Shown here in pieces: positions 55,486 to 64,000 of a stretch of 64,000 nt of DNA (position 1 is its first letter; the number at the start of each line of letters is the position of its first letter). Source of the stretch: Acanthamoeba lenticulata (lineage: Eukaryota; Discosea; Longamoebia; Acanthamoebidae); NCBI GenBank assembly GCA_002179805.1, contig NAVB01000470.1, positions 51,073-115,072 of the forward strand, written 5' to 3'. A program made the translations under genes and the position numbers. Below the pieces are notes generated by a model. That model did no database searches, was not told where the DNA came from, and worked only from the letters and a program-made list of their open reading frames with translations.

Positions 55486-57168
55486 TCAGCGATCCGCGGC
55501 CTTGGTCCTGCCGGCCTGGACAACTACTGTCACGTCGCTGATGGGCGCTCGTTCTGGAGGAGATGGCACAGAAGCCGCGCCACGACGTGCACAGAAATGC
55601 TGTTCCCCAACAGCCGATAGGCTTGCTTGGTGGTCACCGAAGCCGGGAAAGTAAAGTCGCGAGGAAAGCACAGCAAGTTGGCAATCTCACCTGAACCCCC
55701 CGACAACGTCAATGCGATGTGATTGTACATCAGGTGGCATCAAGCTCTAAGGGACGTACGTGGTGTGAAGAAACGCAGTCTCAGTCGCTGTAGCGTCTCC
55801 ACGTCGTATGCGGCGATTTCCTCCTACACCAACCATTAAACATGTTCGAGCGTGAGGAGGGCGACCAGGCGTCCAAGTGCACCTCAAAAGACCCATGTTG
55901 TCACCTTGGATGGACTGGCTGAGCCGGATGGAAGGAAGAGGGGACCGCTGCCCTTGAAGTTCTTGGCGTAGTTTTTGGTGAAGCACGTTGAGTCTTGATC
56001 GGCTGCCGTCACAATGTCTGGTGTTTGAAAGGATGATGAGCGACGAGCTCACAATAGCCCAGACAAACGAAGGGTGGTGAAGTGGAGCACCGAAGCGGTA
56101 GCCACGAGCGCGACTTTTGAGAAAGGACGACGGCACGAGGTACTGTGCTTCCTCTTGGCTTCCCTCAGCCAGCATCGGCTCAAGGTAGTCCGCGATTGTG
56201 GGGCTCTTTGCAGGAGATGGACTCACGGGGATAGTATCAAGGATGATAGAGTCATGCGGTTCTCGTGGAACATGGGCGTTTAATCGCGCCTGCCGGTGAC
56301 GGTGAGCAGACGGGGACGCGCATTTCGCTTCTCGCGGAGCACATACCAAGCAGTAGAACCTAACCCTTGCATTGGGCACTCCAAACTGCGGGGGAGTAAG
56401 GATGAAGTTCTCTACCGAGTAGTGCCTCTCCGCCAGCACCTACAAGCAACCGAAACAGAGAGAACTTGAGTGGCACGTCTCAACTCTACAAGCTCGGGGG
56501 CGAAAGTAAAAACCTCTTGAAGTACGCTAAACGTGTCCGACTGCTCGAAGCCCTTCACGTTCTCGAGAAGGAAATAACGTGGTGGGTGCTTCATCTGTGT
56601 GGCAGGTGGTGAGCCTGCATTCGGCTCCATGGACAAAGCGAGCGTACCTTCCTCAACATGGCCAACAAGCTCAGGAGGCTGGATGAGCGAGCATCCTGGC
56701 TACCTTTCTGCAAACCGCCCCTTTACTTTACTTCGGTAAGAACCAGTGCACGCACCACTGAGGGAGGAGCGCAAAACCTAGTGTATGGTTGACATGGTGG
56801 CGACATCGTCCACAAGTCTGCACTCTGCTTGTCCAGCCACTCGTCGCTAAGCCTGCCGATGTCGGTCTGCTCCGTCGTTCCCACATTTCATTTCATTGGT
56901 TCGTGCAGCCGCGTTGGGGGGGGGGTGATTGGGTGCGTACAGTGTTCACGGGGATGGTGGGGAAGTTGTGGGCATACACAGCATTGGCCACTTCGTTCAT
57001 GTCCAATGCCTGCAGCACCTCAAAACTGACGCCTGCGGCCGCGAGGGCATAGTGCTACAAAGGAGCTAAGAATCAACGCGAGCGTAAGGCGCCTCCATTT
57101 CCACGTACCATGCCGCCCACTCCGCTATAGAACTCAAGCACCCGCAGCTGCCCTGGGTACTCCTCCAT
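55486..57168 (-). CDS. TRDMT1: C5-cytosine methyltransferase DNMT2/TRDMT1 (tRNA-Asp C38)
   Basis: DNMT2 enzymes methylate C38 of tRNA-Asp anticodon loops. The start [20 protein letters not shown] (ATG 57168) holds SAM motif I. The next exons carry [39 protein letters not shown], the catalytic loop MSPPCQPYT (PCQ), [15 protein letters not shown], and [13 protein letters not shown] (ENV). Later exons give [32 protein letters not shown] and the target-recognition/C-terminal [25 protein letters not shown]. The CFT-type family marker is not clearly seen, but the close [15 protein letters not shown] and LLGNSIS set is DNMT2-like. The gene has about eight introns. It is probably the only C5-MTase of this type here. 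It ends at 55486. Confidence 0.93.
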
Positions 57169-57263
57169 CTTCGCCAAGCAAGCACGAAAGGGAAATAGGC
57201 AAAACAATTTGGGTTTTTTTTTGGTTTTTTTTCAACTCCGCGCATAGCAGGGAAGAGCCTCGC

Positions 57264-58175
57264 TCACCACGAGGCCATCTCTTCATGTGTGCGCCTTCGG
57301 CGTAGGAACTCATCATGCGGAGGGAACCTTTCTATCTCTCGCTTGCACTTTTCCACGGTCATCCAGGTCCTGTAGTCCAGCCGAGCCCAAAACTGCCGAG
57401 TCGAATACACGACGTCATCTCTTTGGGAACGGCGCATCACCACAGCTAAGACCTACCTTGTCCTTGCCCGAGAGGAACCGAGAAAGTCGCTTGTCCCACT
57501 CGACCTGAAGAGCCGCTTTGTCACTACAACCTTCAGCGTTCGGGGCAGGGCCAAGGAGATAGAGGAGAATCTCTTCGGCCCCGAGAGGCAAGTCCTCTTC
57601 CGTTTCTGCACAGAGCCTTATCAGAAGGCTAACCATAAGCTGAGAGACTTTATGATCAAGGAGAAACCTACCCACGGCAAGATACAATGCGTAGAAGAAG
57701 TAGCGATCCTTGGAGTAGCCTCGCTCGTTCAGTGCTGCGCGCTTCATGTAGAGTGACGCAAGCGCTAGGAGGTACCCATCAATCACAGTAGAGTTGTATA
57801 GGAACTCTGCACCGCCCAGCATACATTAGACGTGGAAAGCATGGCAAAGGCGTCAGGTTACCCTCATGTCGACGGCACATGGCGCGGAAGCTGCGGATGC
57901 GGAAGGCCTCGTACTCGGCACGCTCAGCAAAAATCAGAGCTGCAGGGTCTCCTATGCACGATGTGTTTGGCTTCTTGTGGCTTGCAGGTTCTTCTGTGTG
58001 CGAATAGACCCTCTTGCGACCGATGGTGGTGCTGGTCCCCACGCCTGATGTGTAAGGCCCGTACCAGGACATGACGGACAGCATCGTGATAGTGGAGGTG
58101 GCTGAAGAAAATGACACCACTAGACCAGTAGTCTTGAGAGAGTAAACCAAGGCACTGCCGGCCGAAGAGTTCCAT
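57264..58175 (-). CDS. Speedy/RINGO-like cell-cycle regulator
   Basis: Speedy/RINGO proteins bind and activate CDKs without cyclin homology, through a cyclin-box-like fold. The start MELFGRQCLGLLSQDYW is at 58175. After an intron of uncertain ends come ERAEYEAFRIRSFRAMCRRHE and FLYNSTVIDGYLLALASLYMKRAAL, which match the RINGO core (F...D...I.D.YLLA....YFKRA.L). RYFFYALYLAVG follows, then EEDLPLGAEEILLYLLG in the position of the family's EEDE...FPWALG, and FWARLDYRTWMTVEKCKREIERFPPHDEFLRRR in place of the W...YRA.VS...CEEVM...P.H.W.R.R end. An extra segment (RFLLDHKVSQLMVSLL) may be intronic. The length, about 220-260 residues, suits the family. Assignment rests on ordered motifs, not on any single residue. 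Confidence 0.7.
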
Positions 58176-58314
58176 CTTCTACGTTGCCTGCATCCTCTTC
58201 CCGCCTTCAGATTTTAACATTCAATTTCTGCTGCGCATTTTCTCTTCGAGGTTTACTCTTTCCTTTTTCTTTGCTCGAGTTGCGTACACCACCCTTTTTC
58301 TTTCTATTGCCAAC
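58176..58314. promoter_or_regulatory. short divergent promoter, Speedy-like and NAT9
   Basis: Only 139 bases separate two opposite start codons. The sequence is pyrimidine-rich (cctttttctttgctcg and accctttttctttc) ahead of the plus-strand ATG. Presumed bidirectional promoter. Confidence 0.45.
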
Positions 58315-59310
58315 ATGAAGGAGACACATAACTTGTGCATCGTTGGAGAGAGGGCGGTGCTTGTCCCTTATCGCCCAGAGCATGTGCCGACGTACATATT
58401 AGCTGCCCTGTGTTGAGCGCTCCCTCCCTGTGTTTCCCTTCCTAACTCTGTTGCGGCAGGTACCACCACTGGATGACGGATCCCTACGTCCAAGGTACGC
58501 ACCCTCAAGCACGCTTATGGGATGGTTGACAAACAACTCCCCGTTGTGGAAACCAAGAAATGACCGCGTCGGAGGAAATGACGCTGGAGGACGTGCACGA
58601 CATGCAGCGAACTTGGCACGATGATCCTTCGAGTGCGCGCACCAACCTTGCTGCCACCTGAACAGGTTGAACCCTGCTCTCACACCTGGTGTTCGCACTC
58701 TAAGAGTGCATCTTCATCATCTTGGACAAGGGCTTGCCCGAGGAGAATGCCATGAATGCACAGAGCACCCAGAAATATGGTGAGTGCCGCTGTTCCTCTC
58801 TTGCAGGGTGCAGCTCATGGCCTGATAACACTCATACACAACACGCACAGCGATGGCAGGCGATGTAGATTTGTTTTTGAGTGAAGATGAAGAGGACGAC
58901 AGTGACGAAGACGAGACTTCAGGAAATCAGCAGAGTGACAAGGTCAAAGTAGCTGAGATCAACATCATGACCGCGGAAGAGCGAAGCCGACGTAAGGGTC
59001 TGGGCAAGGAGGCCATGTTGCTCATGATGGACTACGCAGTCACAACAATTGGTGCCCACACAAGCTCCCAAATCACTCAGTTGTTGCTGTTAGGCTGATG
59101 AGCTCCACAGGAGTGGGCAAGTTCGTGGCTAAGATTTCAGAGGGAAACGCGCCGTCTATTGCCCTCTTCGCGAGCCTGGGCTTCGTGGAGGTGAGCCGAA
59201 GCAGCATGTGGAAGGAGGTCACTATGGAACTTGCCATTGACCCTGAACGCGCGGAGGCACTGCGCAAAGCTGCTGCACATGCGACCACTGAAGCCTATGA
59301 CCTCTGTTGA
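58315..59310 (+). CDS. NAT9: N-acetyltransferase 9-like GNAT protein
   Basis: A GNAT fold protein in five or six exons. The start MKETHNLCIVGERAVLVPYRPEHVP, then TYHHWMTDPYVQ, LTASEEMTLEDVHDMQRTWHDD-type sequence, a FIILDKG strand and AMAGDVDLFLSEDEEDD follow the order of human NAT9. The acetyl-CoA site reads SRRKGLGKEAMLLMMDYAVTTIG (R-x-x-G-L/G-K). The C-terminal part KISEGNAPSIALFASLGFVEVSR is the usual GNAT hydrophobic end. The acidic loop (residues about 120-135) is longer than in animals. NAT9 homologues acetylate N-termini, including tubulin in Drosophila; the target here is unknown. The final exon starts about 59110, after an intron containing gtgcccacac. The start is just 139 bases from the Speedy-like gene's. 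Confidence 0.9.
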
Positions 59311-59375
59311 GGTCACACCTTGTAGCGAGTCTGAAAATCCAATATGACGGCCACTCGTGGCTCTCTTCAACATGA

Positions 59376-60580
59376 TCAAGCGATGTTGACCACACTGTCC
59401 TGGGGCAGGCGTGTGAGGTCAGCTGCGCCGATCACCGCGCCCTTGGCATCAGTCACCTTGCGCATCTTCGTCCTGTTGGCACAAAGCAGGGCATCAGCCG
59501 CAGGCCACCAAGAAGCTGAACAAAACAGGCAGGCCCAACCTGAACTTTTGCCGGACCACCTTTGCGAGCTCGTCCAGCGAGGGTTGCTGCAGGACAACCA
59601 TCTTTCGTGCACCATTGTGGCACAGCGTTAGTCGCAATGGTTCTTGCGCTTCAGGGAGCGCTTGTGTCTGGCTTGGAGGCACTGCTGGCCCGTCTGGGGT
59701 GCGGATATCACTGCACATGAACCCAGGCAGTGAAGAGTCCTCTTCCTCTCCCTCAACCTCACCTGTTGCGTAGTAGGTGAAAGGCCTTCCTCCACAACCA
59801 TACACAACAACAGACACTCCACACCAGCCGTACCAGTTAGGTCCTTGGCTTGGGAATCAATGTCGTCGAACTGGATCAGGTTCTTTTTGGTGAACTTCCA
59901 ACGAGGGTCGCCTGTAGGATGACGGTTACTTCGCCATCTCTTTGACGCACGACGCACAGGGTGGAAACATGAAGAACCTGGCAAGGAGAAGATATTAAGA
60001 GCTTCTGCCTTCTCCAATATCAGTGCATAGTTAGCATAGAACTCATCTGAATGCGCTACGTCATGCCAGCCTCGGCAGCGCCTGCAAAGAAGGTGGCCGG
60101 CGAGTCAGCACATTGAGCGTGGGATATGCAAAGAGCAAAGAACTGGACCTCCCCTCCTCTGTGTGGCCATAACGCATCTCTCCTGGCGTAATGGAATGCG
60201 CGAATTCGTGCAGGAGAGTCGCCAACAGCGTCTGCAAGTCGTAGCACTTGTTGGAGTTCTGGTATCGCAACCTAATGCCAACGGACTGGACAACATTCTC
60301 ACGAGCGACGCGCCGGTTCCCGTTCTCCTTCCAGTTCCCGTGCGCTGTGTACGTCATGCCCATAAAGTGATCCTTTGGGGAGGGGAAAGGCTAACAGTCA
60401 CTTGCCAGACAGAAATGGCCAATGGCAAGTGGGCACGTGTACATGGTTGAGTTCGCGGATAGGGAAGTCGAGGGAGAGGGAGGTGATGCCACCCTCCTTG
60501 TGCAGTCGTTCCCTGACCTTCGAAAAGATAAAAAGAAGCTCTTCAGCTCTCGTGCTCCCATCTTCCAGCAGCGAAAGCAT
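59376..60580 (-). CDS. WLM (Wss1-like) zinc metalloprotease with beta-grasp-like C-terminus
   Basis: WLM domains are SprT-related metalloproteases that act on DNA-protein crosslinks and SUMO/ubiquitin conjugates. The frame opens MLSLLEDGSTRAEELLFIFSK, then VRERLHKEGG and SLSLDFPIRELNHVH. After an intron: NVVQSVGIRLRYQNSNKCYDLQ and the zinc motif LLHEFAHSI (HExxH), then a later HSDEFYANYALILEKAE supplying the third His. C-terminal exons give RWKFTKKNLIQFDDIDSQAKDL, an acidic EGEEEDSSLPG linker and a ubiquitin-like region (LRLTLCHNGARKMVVLQQP, KMRKVTDAKGAVIGAADLTRLPQDSVVNIA). The order WLM then Ub-like differs from plant Ub-WLM and yeast Wss1. The first ATG after the intergenic gap was chosen; an upstream alternative is possible. 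Confidence 0.83.
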
Positions 60581-60748
60581 GCTTGGCAGGTGGTGCGCAG
60601 CAAGTGTCGGCCTTCAGCGCTCTTCGTTATCTCGCGCCACTTCGTTCTTTTTGTTTCTTATCTTTTTCTTGCATTCATATTTTTCAGTGATCTCTGAAGC
60701 CAAACCTTTGCAAAGGCGTGAGGTGGCTGCCCCTTCAGTAAGCAGCAC
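60581..60748. promoter_or_regulatory. divergent promoter region, WLM protease and AlkB
   Basis: 168 bases between opposite start codons, including a T-rich tract around 60650-60695. Presumed shared promoter. Confidence 0.4.
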
Positions 60749-61814
60749 ATGTCAATGAGCGAGGTTTCATCTATGTCCAAGGGAGCAAAAGCAACTGGGA
60801 AGCGAACAGGCACTTCATCGCGAATTCAGGGAGGTTGGGCAAGTTCTGGTGCTCCCTCTCGAAAGAGTCAACCAAGAAGGGCAAAGAAACAGGAAGAAGA
60901 GGAGGAAGTGACCCACGGCTTGCGTGGACAAGTCACTTACGTGCCAGTGACTCAGCGGGAAGCCCAGCAGACCATATCACAAGAGGATGTTACCGTGCTT
61001 GGTGACGGCATCGTTCTTATTCGGCGAGCATTCGGGTTGGAGGAACAACAGCGATGGGTGGACATGTGCATCGAGCACGGGACCGGGCAAGTGGAAGGAG
61101 TGCCCTCCTTCTATGAAGGTGAAATCAGCAAAGAACTAGGCTATGTGGATCCCATGGTCCAGCCTTCTGAGGAGGGCTCGCGAGACACGAAGTCCAAGCA
61201 GCTCAACCTGAGGACCAAGGCTCGCATCAACGTGCCCATCGCTCTTCATCCGCCGCAATTTACCACCGCGGCTCAGGAGTTGGTGCATATCGCGCACCAA
61301 CAATGCTCCTCGATCCCCGTTCTTGACAACCCCAACACCTGCCGCATCAACTACTACACCAAGAGGGGCAGAATTGGGTACGTCTGAGCCTGCAATCTGT
61401 GTCGCACAACTGCCAGAACTGACACGTGATCGGCGGCAACAGCTGGCACTTCGACCGTGTTCCAAGCTTGAGTCTAGAGGAGCAAAAGACCGTCACCGAT
61501 CCCGTGATCTCTATGTCCTTTGGGGACAGCGCCGAATTCCAATACAGGTACAACATGAGCGACCCAGCGAACAGCATCATCCTGGAGTCCGGTGATGTAC
61601 GGCAATCCCTCGGCAGCCCTCCTCCAATTTGGAGTGTCCTGACTGATCCTATATTGCTGGGTGGCCCGGGCGGGAGTACAGGTGGTGATCTTCGGTGGTC
61701 CCTCGCGCATGATCTATCACACCGTGCCGCGCGTCCTCTCGAACACAGCTCCGAAGGGGCTCAACTTGCACCAGTTCGCGGGTCGGTTCAACGTCAGCTA
61801 CTACTACAACTGAC
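60749..61814 (+). CDS. AlkB-type 2-oxoglutarate/Fe(II) dioxygenase
   Basis: Removes alkyl groups from nucleic acid bases by oxidation. A basic, disordered N-terminus (KRTGTSSRIQGGWASSG, SRKSQPRRAKKQEEEEE) precedes the domain. The core has DGIVLIRRAFGLEEQQRW, NTCRINYYTKRGRIG and, across an intron with donor after 61378 and acceptor before CTGGCACTTC, WHFDR: the HxD iron ligands in GRIGWHFDR. DPVISMSFGDSAEFQYR, ILESGDV, GGPSRMIYHTVPRVL (distal His) and GRFNVSYYYN (Arg that binds 2-oxoglutarate) complete it. All catalytic residues are present. The Arg/Lys N-terminus suggests nucleic-acid binding or nuclear entry. Subtype (ALKBH1/2/6-like) is not fixed. The stop is 28 bases from the convergent small gene. 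Confidence 0.92.
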
Positions 61815-61842
61815 GGCCCCTTAGCACCTTGAACAGAGAGCA

Positions 61843-62692
61843 TTAATCATCAATGACGATGACGTCTTCTTTTCTGTCTTTGTTGTTTTGAGTTTGGGGA
61901 GTGGGAGTGGGAGTCGGAGCGGCGGCCGGAGGAGGGAGCGAAGTTGGATGGCTGAGTCCTGCGTAGTATTGGGCGAGAAGATTCGAGGCGTCGGCAAGGT
62001 TGGTGGCCATTGATGATGGGTAGGAAGACAAAGAGAAGGGGAATAGAGGAGCATGTGGTGAAGTGCTGGGGTGTGCGGTGGGCATAGGAAGAAGGCCCGC
62101 GGCACTGGAGGTTGTGGGAGTTGTGCCGGGTGGCTGTGGAAGGTTCAAAAGGCCGCGCATCTGCGAGGCAAGAAGTAGCAGATTACCCAACGTAGAACTA
62201 TCACCCAGGCCTTCCCACTATATGTAGAGGTGAGAGGGAGATATGGAAAAGGGCACGAAGAAACAGAGGCGATGTACAGCATATAGATAAGCAATGTATA
62301 TACACAACTTCAAGATGGTGCTTGTGCACGGCAATGCAGAGAGAACGAACCGATTGTGCGTTTAAGGGAGGCAAGGTAGGCACCTCTGGCCGGGGAGGCT
62401 TAGCCGGAGCGGTGGCTCGCTTCTCAGGCCGGTCTACGGCATCCTCGCGTGCGTCTTGCACTAACCGCCGCAATTGCTTCAAGTCTTGTTGTGTACAATA
62501 AGGTGTGGTGAGGGAGCTTGGAGAAGATGCACACCACACACACACACACCATTGGGAAAGAGAGGCACCTTCACGTAAGCGAGCTGCAAGCTCCAAAATC
62601 TCACGCTCATCGGTGAAGGTGTACACATTACGTGCATCAGGGAGCATTCGCTCGGTGATTTCTACAATTTGTGCCACCTGTTCCTCGTCCAT
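61843..62692 (-). CDS. small protein with C-terminal SUMO-interaction motif
   Basis: The function is not recognised. The start MDEEQVAQIVEITERMLPD (ATG 62692) leads an alpha-helical segment (DEREILELAARLREGA). After an intron: DLKQLRRLVQDAREDAVDRPEKR and a Pro-rich linker (KPPRPEVPTLPPLN). After a further intron near 62150-62340: MRGLLNLPQPPGTTPTTSS and Pro/Ser/Thr-rich sequence with TNLADASNLLAQYYAGL. The C-terminus is EDVIVIDD then stop. V-I-V-I flanked by acidic residues is the classic type of SUMO-interaction motif. The protein is about 200 residues and mostly disordered except for the two helices. It is convergent with AlkB (28-base gap) and divergent from ribophorin I. An upstream in-frame extension lacks ATG. 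Confidence 0.6.
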
Positions 62693-62812
62693 CCTCGGTC
62701 TGTTAATATTTATTTTATCTTTCGCCAATGTTAAGAGAAATGATCAGAGAAATAATATAATTGGAGCTGCGCCGACGTCACCCTCGATCAATCGTGCGAG
62801 CAGGGCGAGAAG

Positions 62813-64000
62813 ATGAAGATCTTCACGGCGGGTTGTCTGCTTCTCTGTTTCTTGGGGCTCTTTGCGATTGCTCACTCAGCCGAAAGCTCTACTACTAGTG
62901 GTGATTGGACGCTGAAGCAAGTCGATAGGCAAATCAGCCTTCAGACTCAGAATGCGCGCCACTCTCACCGCATTATGGCCATCAATGCCGGTGACAAGGC
63001 CGCTTCGACCTTCCTCCTGGCTCTCCGGGAGGAAACGGCCCGCCATTTGGCCTTTGTCCACGCCATCCAGGACGGCACTCCAGTGCAAGTTGCCCCCGCC
63101 ACTGGTGAGGGTCGCGCCGATGTGACCTACTACAGCGTTACCCTCAACAAGGCCGTCAATCCTCAGGAGCAGACGGTCATCGAGGTTCACTACGTTTTCA
63201 CCCACGTCCAGACCCCCTACCCGACCCACATTAACCAAAACGACAAGCAATTGGTGATCTACACCGACAGCCACTACTTCTTCTCGCCCTACCGCACCAA
63301 CGCCCAGAAGACTACTATCAAGCTGGCGAGCGGCAGCGTGGAGAGCTACTCCCAGAACGTCAAGCCCGCCACGCAGAAGGGGGACACTCTCATTTTCGGT
63401 AGCTACGATAATGTCCAAGCGTACGAGCACAGCCCGCTGCGCATTCACTTCGAGAATAACACGGTTCGTCAACAGTTCAAACCACACTCAGCGATCTTGA
63501 CGTCTTTCCCCAAATAATCATCAACTGATCCACACTCTCCCTTGTTAAAATTTTGATATGATGCATCTGGCACACAGCCTTTCCTTACCATCACCAACTT
63601 GGTGAGGGAAGTCGAGGTTTCTCACTGGGGCAACGTGGCCATCACCGAGCACATTAACATGCAGCACGATGGCGCCAAGCTCGAGGGCTCCTTTTCGCGC
63701 TTCGACTACCAGCGCTCCCAAAAGGGTGCTCCTTCGGTTATCCGCTCTGTCGTCAACCTGCTTCCCCTGACCGCCTCCGACATCTACTACCGGGACGAAA
63801 TCGGCAACATCTCCACGTCTGACATTGTTGTCGTGAAGGACAAGCTCGCTGTCGACCTTACCCCCCGCTTCCCGCTCTTTGGCGGCTGGAAGACCCAGTT
63901 CACCTTTGGCTACAACCTTCCACTCTCTGGCTACGTTTTCTCCGACGAGTCTTCCAAGGTTGTCCTGAACGTTACCTTTGGCAAGGAGTTCGCCGTCGTT
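62813..64000 (+). CDS. OST1: ribophorin I, oligosaccharyltransferase subunit OST1 (partial, right edge)
   Basis: Subunit of the ER oligosaccharyltransferase that transfers N-glycans. A signal peptide, MKIFTAGCLLLCFLGLFAIAHS, starts exon 1 (62813-63463). Exon 2 begins at 63578 and continues past the window end. The body has ARHSHRIMAINAGDKA-type sequence, FVHAIQDGTPVQV and HYVFTHVQTPYPTHI, then in exon 2 FLTITNLVREVEVSHWGNVA, EGSFSRFDYQRSQKG, SDIYYRDEIGNISTSDI and FPLFGGWKTQFTFGYN, all hallmarks of ribophorin I. The C-terminal TM helix lies beyond the edge. The 120 bases before the start are shared with the SIM-protein gene. Confidence 0.96.

Overview
The window is nuclear DNA of a GC-rich, intron-rich, gene-dense unicellular eukaryote. 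The best fit is an amoebozoan of the Acanthamoeba type. The reasons are about 28 protein genes in 64 kb, many short GT-AG introns (often 50-100 nt with a GTRNGT-like donor), no bacterial operon signals, and a typical amoebozoan gene set: a WAVE-complex CYFIP/PIR121, a two-kinase/cyclase receptor with periplasmic-binding-protein-like ectodomains, a type I metacaspase with a Gly/Pro/Tyr tail, an IP6K-type inositol kinase, and ankyrin repeats of the 'LQWARANGCPWD' kind. The species assignment is inference. Gene models were assembled by hand from open frames, splice consensus and family knowledge.

Left part (1-25 kb): a small Ser-rich protein; CYFIP with an unusual proline-rich tail; a THUMP/UPF0020 RNA methyltransferase; a Ser/Thr kinase (minus); a NUDCD2-like CS protein (minus); a vWA-RING protein whose first 28 residues copy the tails of histone H3 and then histone H4; a DENN-PH Rab-GEF candidate (minus); and an ABCB6/HMT1-type half transporter.

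Middle (24.5-48.1 kb): a frameshifted F-box-like/ankyrin gene, an endonuclease/exonuclease/phosphatase enzyme, a 14-residue-repeat charged helix protein and lariat debranching enzyme DBR1 (all minus); a mitochondrial-looking lipase (plus); the PBP-TKL-cyclase-TKL receptor (minus); the IP6K-like kinase (plus); NSF, a helicase-associated-repeat nuclear protein and a U1-type zinc finger RS protein (all minus).

Right part (48.1-64 kb): an AT-richer tract with a decaying, probably transposon-related coding region; a tetraspanin-like membrane gene invaded by a minisatellite; a PRS4-class PRPP synthetase; the metacaspase; DNMT2/TRDMT1; a Speedy/RINGO-like cell-cycle protein; NAT9; a WLM (Wss1-like) metalloprotease; an AlkB-type dioxygenase; a small protein ending in a SUMO-interaction motif; and ribophorin I, cut by the right edge.

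The genes are mostly unrelated housekeeping and signalling genes. Many are arranged head-to-head across 120-550 nt, suggesting shared promoter regions. The observation most worth following is the fused H3/H4 tail mimic at 14843-14926.
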